This document shows, piece after piece, positions 54,216 to 64,000 of a stretch of 64,000 nucleotides of DNA (within the stretch, counting starts at the first letter, position 1; the number at the start of each line of letters is the position of its first letter). Source of the DNA: Oehlia diaphana (taxonomy: Eukaryota; Glomeromycota; Glomeromycetes; Glomerales; Glomeraceae); NCBI GenBank assembly GCA_003833135.1, contig QZLH01000040.1:13788-77787 (forward strand). The letters are read 5' to 3'. Both the position numbers and the translations under genes were made by a program. The notes beneath the pieces were generated by a model that saw only the letters and a list, made by a program, of their open reading frames with translations, was not told the DNA's origin and ran no database searches.

Positions 54216-55328
54216 ATAATAAGTAACACACGGAAAAATCATCATCATAGATGATAGATCGTAGCTCAGATTTGATTTATAATCAATAAAATTAATTGCG
54301 GAGGAATTAAATAAATAAAGTTTATTTGGTGTAAGAGGAAAAATAATTTTCCAAATAAATAAACAATTAACGAACTTCAGAAGAATATATTATAAAAAAA
54401 AAATTGCAAAATATAGAAATTACAGTCGCCACTGGATGAATTCGTTATATACTGTAATACTTTAATCTATACTGAACAGTTCGGTATTTAGATTTCACCA
54501 ATAAAATTAAGTCACATGGTTTTTTTTTTTACATTATTAAAAAATTATTAAGTTTTCGAAAAGAATTATGAATTTTAACCCTCACGTCATATTTATTATA
54601 TTGTGTTCAAAAGATTATCCGCGTAAATGATTATCCTATACCAAATTTCAATTCACGTGATCATTCGGTATATCAAAATATGTCCAATATATTTGAATCC
54701 AAAAAAGCGCGATCATTTAATCAAAAATAATGAGAAATTTAAATAATTATGAGGCCTGATATTCAAGTCAATATAAAGAATATAAATTGACTGTGAAAAC
54801 CATTAACTTTCCAGGAAAGTCAGTATTTTGAAGAAAACTTATGATATTTATCAGGTTCATTCATTTTAACCTACTTGGTAAAGAGAAATAATAAAATACA
54901 ATTTTAAAGGTTAATGGCCCACACTTAAATAATTGGTACATAATCAATCATAAGCACTATTAAAATTAGCTTTTTATGTTTCACTAAATTCGTGAAAATG
55001 CTTGTATTCCTTTTTAAATAAAGTTATCAAGCAACAAAGTAAACATAGCATCCAATTAATTAACAGAAATGCAAACATTATGTTAGTGAATAAACATTTT
55101 ATTTTTATATCTGTATTGCAATTATATTTATCAAAGAAACATAGTATTTCCAAAAAGGTTGTTCATTCATTTTCTTTTCCTTAAAATACTGATCAACAAA
55201 ATCGATAAAAACATCTCTTTATAATAATTTTTATTCAAAATTATATACATACTGTATAAAATAATTTTCTAACCATTTGATTAATCGTAAATGATCTGAA
55301 AGTAAAAGAAAAATGGAGTGCTAGGTCC

Positions 55329-55519
55329 CAGTGTATAAATTTCATGTGCACAATGTGCACATAAGCACATTTTATGTGCACAATTTTTAAAATTTAATAT
55401 GCACTATTGTGCATAAGATTTCTTAAATAAAATTAATAAAAATGTACACTATTGTGCACAAAAAGAAATACTTTATGTGCATATGTGTACATATAATTTT
55501 TTTCAGATTTTATACACTG
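55329..55519. mobile_element. 191-bp inverted-repeat element rich in TGTGCAC motifs
   Basis: Begins CAGTGTATAAA and ends TTTATACACTG (11-bp perfect inverted repeat). Internally it carries many copies of TGTGCA(C) and its complement, e.g. ATGTGCACAATGTGCACAT. No clear target-site duplication. Probably a MITE. Confidence 0.55.
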
Positions 55520-55754
55520 TAATGAGTAGATCCTATGATTTCTTTAATAAAAATCTTGATCAATAAAGAATAATAATGACAGAATTTCATCAAAATTGAG
55601 CCTGCGCTCTTCTAGTGCTAAAATTCGCTCTTTATTTTCAATATTTTTTTTCCTCACTTTTATGCTCATTAATCCATTTTAGTTCATTTGGTGTTTCCAC
55701 AGTTGATTCATCTTATTCAAATCTTCCTATAAAATTGAAAAAAAAGCAAGTATA

Positions 55755-56030
55755 CGTAAATAGTAATTAACAAGTAGGAAAGGCAGCAAGTGACTGGCTG
55801 GGAATCTAAGACATGACCAGGAAAAACTCTTTTGCCCAGAGCAAGCCAGTAATGGCCAAGAGAACACTTCCTTCACCCAAGACAAGCCAGAAATCCAGGA
55901 CACAGCCAGAAGAAAACCTTCTTCATCCAAGGCAAACCATAATGGCCAGGAAAAGATTTCCTTTCCCCCAGGATAAAGCTGGTTGGTCACTGATTGGTCT
56001 CCTGCCAAAGTGTAAGTTCAATTAGGGAAG
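55755..56030. repeat. higher-GC island of imperfect 40-50-bp tandem repeats
   Basis: Three to four diverged units containing CCAGGAAAA...CTT(C/T)..CCCA(A/G)GRCAAGCCAG and TAATGGCCA. GC content is clearly above the neighbouring sequence. Open frames exist on both strands because of the repeat structure; neither looks like a normal protein. Confidence 0.55.
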
Positions 56031-56339
56031 GTAATAACCGATTTAGACTCTAATTGAAAGACTTGCACAAAATTACTTACTTTTTTGAGCTGATCAATTG
56101 TCTTACGATCTTTATTTTGTGCTCAGAAGAAGATTCCTGCAATATCATTAAGGTTTCTATAGAAGACTCTTATGAGTTAAACCTTGCTGATAGTGCTCTA
56201 TATTGTTGAGCGACTAACTGTCAAAGTCTTCTAGCGACCAATATTTGGGGCTTTTTTCAAAATACTTTAAATACTCTTCTATAATGAAAAAAATTATAAA
56301 GAAAAAAAAAATGAAAGACTATTATAATTTACGCGTTTT

Positions 56340-56560
56340 ACTAGATTTCGTTATATAAAAATGAGAGAGATCTCGTTATAAAAAAAATATAAAAAATGTC
56401 ATTATAAAAAAAAAAAATATAAGACGTCATTATAAAAAAAATATAAAAATGTCATTATAAAAAAAAAAAATATAAAAAACGTTGTTATAAAAAAAACAAA
56501 AGATATCTCGTTAAAAAAAACGCGTTATAAAAAAAAAATATCCAAGATGTGGTTCATTTG
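56340..56560. repeat. A-rich degenerate tandem repeats of about 25-30 bp
   Basis: Successive units of the form (A/C)GT(C/T)(A/G)TTATAAAAAAAA(T)ATAAAAA between about 56350 and 56545, ending in CGCGTTATAAAAA. Confidence 0.6.
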
Positions 56561-56600
56561 AAAAAATATCTATTACAAAAATTGTTCAAAATATGAGATG

Positions 56601-56703
56601 CAAAATTACCTTTTTGTCCCTCCTCGCATTATTTTTTTGATATACTGTATTACATATAGGAGGGTCAAAAGGATGTCGTACAGGGTCAAAAAGATAATTT
56701 TTG
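56601..56703. mobile_element. 103-bp inverted-repeat element (possible MITE)
   Basis: Left end CAAAATTACCTTTTTGTCCC and right end AGGGTCAAAAAGATAATTTT pair as inverted repeats of about 20 bp with two mismatches. An inner AGGAGGGTCAAAAGG pairs with the left CCTTTTTGTCCCTCCT as well. Confidence 0.5.
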
Positions 56704-58427
56704 TCTCAGAGATATATCACGCAATTTATCAATATCAGTTTCGACTCTGTGACTAATAATATATTGATCAAAACCTAGCACTATTAAATAATATATGGAG
56801 ATGTCTCATAAGTGTAGAATCAGTATAAACTTTATTTCAACTAATTATTGAAGTATGTTAGAAATTTTACTTAACAAAATAATGTCTGAAAGTTAGATTT
56901 ATGATTGTTTAGTAATTCTCTAGAAATCGCTTCTAATTTTTTTTTTTTGTACTTCGTGTAATTCTTTACAATTTAATCAGTAAAAATTAATGACTCCCCA
57001 TTCTAAAATATCATACGAATTACTGCATGTTTCTTATCTCTTTTTGTAAGAAAGGAATACGTGTACGTCAAAACAGTAGATTTGAACAGTAAGTTTCGTG
57101 TTGCAAAACTTAATATTTTCTTTTTTTTTTTTTTATTAAAAATGTTATTTTAACGTTTCTCAGAGTTTGCCATGATAACGATATTGCCAGACTTTTAAAT
57201 TTGCGATGCATGAGAACTGTGAACTGGATTTATAATTTGCAGATTATTTTCTTTAAAATTATCAAAAAATATCTAAGAGCTTTGCTACGAGGATATTACT
57301 TGTGAAGCAATGAGAGATAGTGTTTACCTAACCAAAGGGGAAAACTAATGGACTTTTTGGATCTCGTCCGTGCTGCTACTTCCCCCATCTGAAAACATAA
57401 AGCTGTCTTGTAAGTTTAATTAATTATCTTAATTTGTTAATTTTGATCTAATTTTACATTACACGTCTTGATGGTGAAGTACACATATCCGTTTATGAAC
57501 GTATACATAAGGTAACATAACCCTCTTTCTGAATATTTGGAATGGAACCAATTTTGTGGCCACTTTCATATTTATGTTAGGGCTAATTCTTTGGCAATTA
57601 ACATAACAATCTTAAAATAATTCTTTAGTACAAAATACTATATACAATAAATAGATTACATTAAGAAACATTCTAACGTTTCTTTTTCTTTTTCATTGAG
57701 ATCGGGCATTTAGTTTGGTAAGTTTCACAACTTTTAGTTGCAAAACTTTATATTTTGGTTTTTTTATTAATAGAATCATTTTTAATGTTTCGTTTATCGA
57801 TTATAAGAGTAAGAGTTTTGAAACGAGTAAGTTTTGTTGAAACTTACCTTTTTTGTTTTTTAAATGAAATATTTACTTGCATTTCTTTTTTTTATAATTT
57901 TTCTGAGATTAGAAACGGTTGCGAAATTTACCGTTTCTTTTTTTTTTTTTTTTAATGTAAACGTTTAATGTTTTATTCTTCTATTTGTAGACTTCATGAT
58001 TTTAGGGTTCGCTCGGATACTAGAGATGAGAAAGTTTACAACTTTCATTACGAAACTTACGTTTTTTATTTAAAACATTATTTAACGTTTTTTATTTATT
58101 TTTTTTTTGTAGGCTTTAATAAAAAAAAATTACTATTTGCACCCGCATTATTCGAAAAAGAAATTTATTTTTTATTATATTCGCCGGATGTTGAGTTCGG
58201 AATATTGAAGACGAAAAACTTAAACTAATTTTTTTCATTTCTTAGTTTGTAGGATTCTAGAGTTCAGAAATGGAAAAACTTCTTCAGAGCAGTATAAATT
58301 AAATGTATTATTGAATAAAACAACTAATTAATCTAACGATATTTAACCAATGAATAATTTAAAGTTATAGTAAAATCAAGCTCTAATTGAATGTCAAATT
58401 TTAATTTCATATAAAGAAGTCCGGCCC

Positions 58428-58700
58428 ATTTCACTGACAATAATTTCACCGACAATTATCTTACTGACAGACGTTTCATTTCACTGACGGGATCATCTTA
58501 CCTACAGTTATTTCACTGACAGTTTTGAAATCCAAATTCATTTACCTTAACTTATCCTAACCCTAATTCTAACCCTAGTTCTTACCTAACCCTAACTCTT
58601 TCCTAAGTTTCCTTAACATTTGTCTGCAAAATGACCCTGTCGGTAAAAATCGGAGGTGATTGTTGGTGAAATGATTATCAGTAAAATGTCAGCTAAATTT
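58428..58700. repeat. TTTCACTGACA-repeat inverted element with telomere-like core
   Basis: The left arm has at least four copies of TTTCAC(T/C)GACA. The core (about 58550-58615) is degenerate CCTAACCCTAA repeat. The right arm reads as the reverse complement of the left-arm motif (GTTGGTGAAATGATTATCAG). Confidence 0.55.
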
Positions 58701-59161
58701 CAATAACATCATCTTTAAAATAATGTATCTCGTGATTATTTCTTGTACAACTTATAATCGGAATTCGGTAATCTTTTTATCCGATTTCATGTAATTTGGG
58801 AATAGAATGTGATGATATCATAACTGTGATTTTTGAACAATTTCGAAATAGCATGATTGCAAATCGAGAAAAAAAAAATCACACCATATGTAATCCCGTA
58901 AAAAAAAAAATTGCTTTATGCATCAAGTAAATGATTTCGTATATATCAAATAAGTATAAAAATTCTAAAATATGTATAATTTATTGTGATTATATAAATT
59001 TACTTCTAGATTAAAAGTTATTTCATGAATGAAAAAAAAGGAAGACTTGATTGTAGCGATACAGGTGAATGATGTCAATTATCACTTGAGCATATATCAT
59101 ATATGATTCAAAATTATACAAGTAGAGTATTCTGTTATAATTATTATTATTATTATTATTC

Positions 59162-61869
59162 TTAGTCTCTCTTACTATTTTTACGTAATGAATAATAAGC
59201 AAGAACACGCACTACAAAACACAAACCTAATAATACTATTAGGTTAGCATACCAAGGTAATTCATTTAAACCTAGATTCTCTATTATAGAAATACCGGGA
59301 ATACTTGACATTGGAGCATTATTTCCTGCGTTACACATACTTAATTCTCCGGCAGGTAATTCTCCTGGTCTAGCACATCTAAATTGAGCTTTCGGTGAAT
59401 CAAGTTGAATTTGCAAAAGCAAAGAATACGAGTATCTTAGGAATGACTATTAATAGAGATAGAAAATTGTTAATATTATTGGTTTGAAAACAAAATTCAG
59501 ATTTATCGTAACTACTTACAAGATATTTTAACCATGTTAAGCCAGTTGGTAAATGTTTTACATAAAATCCACCTAATAACATAGTTATAATCAAAAATAT
59601 CAAACTGATAGCTATATTCGATAGGAAAAAAAATCCAATTAATTAAATATATTTTAAAAAATTACAAGATCAAATATTTAAAAAAATACTTACATATACT
59701 TTTTTGTACGTCCAATATAGTGGCACCAAGTAAATAAGCGAAACTCTGAGAAGTTAATACGCCAAGTAAAACTACTATTAAATAAGCTACAAATCTACCA
59801 AAATCTGGTAATAAATTTGTTGCCCAGTATACTGGTATAGTAAATAATGTAGGATTAAATAAGACTAAAGGTAATTCGGCGATTTGTTTGGATAAGAAAT
59901 ATGATAGTAAACGATAAGATCGTGATTGACGTTCTTTCATTAGTATGTCTAATTCCAACGGGAAAGATAATACTGATTCACTCATTACATAGAATGTCCA
60001 ATTCATACCACCAAAGAAAATCTATAATAAAAAAATAAATAGAAATTTAGAATAAATGAAATTAAAAAAAAAAAAGAATTTATATCATCGATACTCACAT
60101 TTGAAACACGATCATCTATATTAGGTTCAGCGAAAGGAATTTGAAACCAAATTAAGATACTAGCTATAGTCAAAGTAATGGCTAGAGATATACTAATTCT
60201 TGATAAGATAATTTTTCTACTTTGTTTAAAGGTTCTTTCGGTAAGAATCGAGAGTTGTTGTAAAAATGTAGCTTCCCAACGACGTTCACTTGTAACCGGT
60301 GCATTTAATATGGCATTACTTGATTGATCATCAGCATGCGTTCTACGAGAATACTTTTCGACTACTTGTTTTCCAGTTGGATCATCACGAGTTTTATGTG
60401 TATATGCATTTATTAATTTTTGCTTGATTGTATTATCGTTTAAAAGTTCCACTATAATGAAAAGAAAAACGTTATAATGTTCATAATTTTATAATATATA
60501 TATTTATAATAAAAAATAATACATACATGCATAATTAGCAAGATTAAAATTAGGGGGACATTTATATCCTTGATCAGCAAGGTAATCCACTACACCAGCT
60601 CTTTCACCAAAATAGACCATACGTCCATCAGCCATTACCATTAATTTATCGAAAATTTCAAATACCTGAGATGAAGGTTGGTGGACAACCATAATAATGG
60701 TTTTCTTTTGCTTAACAGCGAATTCTTTAAGAATTTTTGTAATCTCAAGAGCCAATGAAGAATCTGATAATAAAATTAGAGTAAGAAATTAATAAAAAAA
60801 AACGAAGCGAATATTTCGAATATTTCAAAATTATCTTTTGATTACTCACCCAAACCGGATGTTGGTTCGTCTAGTAAAATGACACTTGGATCTGTTAACA
60901 GCTCAGATGCAATATTGGCTCGTTTTCTTTCTCCTCCCGATATACCACGAGTCATATGGTCTCCTATTATCGTATTGGCACATTTCGTCAAATTTAATAA
61001 TTCAATAATATTTTCAACTTGTTTTAATTTATCACGTCGTGGCACTTCACGTGGAAGACGTAATCGAGCCTAATAAATTTGTAAATAAAAAAAATTTAAT
61101 CCAAATATATAAAAAAAGTATCAACATAAGAAGTAAAGAACGATGGCGCAGCATTTCAGTTTTGGGCGTTCTGTCGACGTTACTTACAGTGTAAGTGAGA
61201 GTTTCCTTTACGGTTAAATGAGATAAAAAGATTGCATCTTGAGTACAATAAGCAAGAAATCTCTTTGAATTTTTTGTTATTTTATGACCATTTAGAGTTA
61301 TTGTTCCTTGAACTCCTCTACTTCCAACGCGATCGCCAAGAATATTTAACAAAGTGGTTTTACCACAACCAGAAGGTCCAATGATCGCGAGAACCTCACC
61401 TTTTAAATTATTTTTAAATGAAATAAGTTTATTATTTTTTAAAAAAATATACATGTACAAAATTCATAAATTAGTTACCTGGATTAGCACAACCATGAAT
61501 ATTTTCTATTATTTTTCGTACATGATTACCGGATTCTAATTTAGAATCAGAATTTCTAATTTTATCCCACCAGGATACATTATTTTCTTCATATATCGAA
61601 TAACTTATTCCATGCCATTCTACGCAAGCAGGTTTCTCCGCGGATATTGATCCTTGTTCAGTACTCTGTATTAATTCTGTTCGTTTTGCTGATCTTTCTA
61701 ATGGATCATCAATATCTTCGAATTTTGTCTAGAAAAAAAAAAAAAGAAAAAAAGAAAGGATTATCGATTTAATTATTTTATTTAATTATTTTTTTTTTTA
61801 AAAAAAGACAATAAATACCGATGTTTTTTCAGAATCGATTTCAGTCGCATCGTCTTTAATTTGTTCCAT
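59162..61869 (-). CDS. ABCG-type half-transporter, copy 2
   Basis: Exons on the minus strand: 61819-61869, 61479-61728, 61188-61399, 60850-61069, 60527-60763, 60099-60451, 59694-60021, 59520-59611, 59162-59446; 675 aa. Same nine-exon structure and phases as copy 1. Walker [10 protein letters not shown] (about 108-116), Q-loop CTQDAIF, signature ISGGERKR (about 214-221), Walker B VILLDE (about 234-239), then His switch VVHQPSS. The membrane domain has a charged, Arg-rich entry ([13 protein letters not shown]), helices such as [12 protein letters not shown] and [15 protein letters not shown], an extracellular Cys loop, and a last helix [15 protein letters not shown] followed by a basic tail SLRKNSKRD. 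The N-terminus and the Cys loop (CNAGNNAPM against CDTGDVPM) differ most between copies. An intact gene; substrate unknown. Confidence 0.93.
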
Positions 61870-64000
61870 TGGAATTTTTTTTTTGAACGATTTTTTTTTT
61901 TTAATTAGAGGAAAGTTTTTGTTTTTTCGATGAGACAGAATATTAGAAGTATAGTCTCATTAAAATAGGTCAATCTACTATTCAGGGAAAATATTATGAA
62001 ATAAAAAAAATAAAATAAAATAAAATAAAATAAATTTGAAATGAAAAATATCTAAATCAATATAATTAATATAAAAAAAAATTGCGAAGGAATTGAATAA
62101 AGTTGATTTGAAGTAAGTGGAAAAATAGTTTTCCAAGTAAATTTAAATTCTTTATACAACAACAAATAATGAACAATTAAAGAACTTTAGAAGAATATAT
62201 TGTAAAATAAATGAAATCTATTAATCGCGTCATTAAAAAAGTTCAAGCCCACTTAAGCCACAACTGTGAAACACAAGTGATTTTATCTGATTTTATTGAA
62301 TTTTTTTTGGTTCTCGTAATATTTGAGTAATATAATGCATGTTAATATTCTGTGTAAAAAAGAAAATTCTTTTCACAATGATGCTGAATTTGAATAAAAT
62401 AATATTTTAGATTTACATTACACTTTCCATATAATAAAATAGTTATTGGATGAGGGAGTAGCCAGCATGTATAATGGACATGATTATATCACCTTGCCAA
62501 TCATTTACCAATCATTTAATTCCGGATTTTAAAAATTTATTTGAACAGCCACAAATAATTTTAAAATAATGTGGCAAAAAAATAATGGAAATCCAAGTTA
62601 AAACACTACATTATCATATAATTTTAATTACGTGATTTCTAGCTTAATTTTTAATATTGTTATAATGCATTATTTGTATGTGATAATTCATTCATTTTGC
62701 CAATCATCAGGACAATAATTGATGGGCGAAACATGGGCGAAACTTGAAACTTTGCACAATTTTTTTTTTATATCATATATAATATAATGTAAAAATAATT
62801 CAGTGATCCGATTCATAATGCAGGTTTTATATTAATAACATATTTAGTGAATAATTTCGTAAAATGAATAAATAAACTAATGCCACAGAATAAATAAATG
62901 CCAAATAAACCACAAAGTATAAATTATCAATTTTATGTAAAGATAGTCAATTATAATTGATAAAAATAAATATCTGATATTTATTAATAAAAATTCAGAA
63001 AAATAATAAAAGCTAAAAAGTTGCAATCAATAAAAGTTACTCGCTCAATAATAATCCAAATCTAATGAAATTTAATATACAATAAATTTAAGTTATTTGT
63101 GAAATTTGAAAATTTTTTCAGCAACGGATTTATATTATGTGATATAATTGAGTAAATGATCGGCAAATGATCGGCAAACGGTCCCAGGACCAAATAATTG
63201 GATGAAAATGGGCGACGTAGTGGCCATTTTCACCAACGATATAGCCCCACATCAAATAAATGTCATGTTATCGTTCTGACGGTTTTGAACATGCATTAAT
63301 TAATAACATTATGAATAAGCTTTCTATTTTTAATCCACTTTATAAATTTTCCTACAAAATATTCATTTAATTTTTTTACTCTCATGTGATTTCTATGCCT
63401 AATAAGATAATGATACTTATAGTCGTAGTTAAAATCATGTTAATCCCGACAGTACATAAATTATGCATCATTTCTCCAAATGGCGAAATACCACGCGAAA
63501 AATGTTCCGAAAATGTTAACGCTTAATGTTTTTTACTAATGTTAACTTGGTTAAATAAATTAAATCAAAATAACCAAAATAACAAAATCATTCACGCGAA
63601 TGAACAAAAAAGCTAGGAGAAATTATAAATATTCACTAGTTCTTTGCGCAGTTAAGCTTGTTGTATTCGTCCTATATCCTATTCAAGTATCGATGAATGA
63701 TTTCAATTATCATCTTGCATACTTGTTATACTGTATATACATATACATATACTACATATATAAAACGGCGCTCTTCGCTCTTCCGATCCGAAGTTACATT
63801 TGTTGTTTATGAATTAATCCTTTTTACACCCGATAATTACATATAACAAAATTTTGGCACCATTTTTTTTTAATCATTTTTTGCCCAAACTTTATCTTCA
63901 ACAAATAATAATTTAATTATTATATTTTTTCTTAGATTTTTTAATGATTTGTTTTTTTTGTTATAACAGTCGCTAGAAATGTCGCAATTGTCGCACGTTT
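61870..64000. other. upstream flank of ABCG copy 2 and gene-free end of window
   Basis: The first 280 bp or so resemble the upstream flank of ABCG copy 1 (shared GATGAGACAGAAT..., then AAATTTGAAATGAAAAATATC). Beyond that, AT-rich DNA with short repeats such as AAATGATCGGC twice near 63154-63176. No gene supported. Confidence 0.55.

Larger units (their letters stand above)
53789..59161. other. 5.4-kb spacer between the two ABCG copies
   Basis: Holds the promoter side of copy 1, several inverted-repeat elements (listed separately), a higher-GC repeat island, A-rich tandem repeats and telomere-like repeats. At 57070-58260 several diverged copies of a unit with GTTGCAAAACTT, a T-run and AATGTTTTAACGTTT-like sequence recur. 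No gene supported. Confidence 0.6.

Noticed and set aside
55727..56025. Overlapping frames on both strands at 55.7-56.0 kb
   Set aside because: Both follow from the tandem repeat; Trp/Ser/Phe or Pro/Lys repeats without a fold-like pattern.

Overview
This window is nuclear DNA from an intron-rich, very AT-rich fungus. The short introns (about 60-110 nt, GT...AG, T-rich), the gene set and the many decayed DDE transposons suggest an arbuscular mycorrhizal fungus (Glomeromycotina, Rhizophagus-like). That assignment is inference from style, not a database match. Exon models below were built by hand from splice signals and checked for codon phase.

Layout. 1-10 kb is a repeat graveyard: a decayed CACTA/Tnp2-like transposase (+), a decayed unknown gene (-), an orphan two-exon gene (+), an aminoglycoside-phosphotransferase-like kinase (-) with a disrupted 3' end, and a decayed Mutator-like transposase with a SWIM finger (+). 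A 69-codon orphan lies at 10.6 kb. About 6.5 kb of extremely AT-rich gene-free DNA follows (11-17.4 kb).

17.4-39.4 kb is a compact housekeeping block: ceramide glucosyltransferase (+), full-length USP7-type deubiquitinase in 25 exons (+), an FNBP4-like WW protein (-), UBP14/USP5-type deubiquitinase in 16 exons (+) sharing a 177-bp divergent promoter with the FNBP4 gene, cysteinyl-tRNA synthetase (+) with a possible mitochondrial leader, and a LUC7-family U1 snRNP protein (+) that needs a 7-nt microexon. Ubiquitin removal, RNA splicing and translation functions predominate.

41.9-45.6 kb holds the most unusual locus: an 18-exon, uninterrupted paralogue of only the C-terminal ubiquitin-like half of USP7. 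It has no MATH or catalytic domain, and its HUBL1-2 module is tandemly duplicated. 47-48.3 kb has a possible 40-aa membrane peptide (+) and a broken secreted-protein gene (-).

50.4-61.9 kb holds two tandem ABCG half-transporters (-), copied together with flanking DNA. Copy 1 contains a run of N whose two flanks are the same 298-bp sequence, almost certainly an unmerged contig overlap. The 5.4 kb between them carries a hAT-type MITE with a perfect target-site duplication, other inverted-repeat elements and telomere-like repeats. 61.9-64 kb shows no gene I can support.
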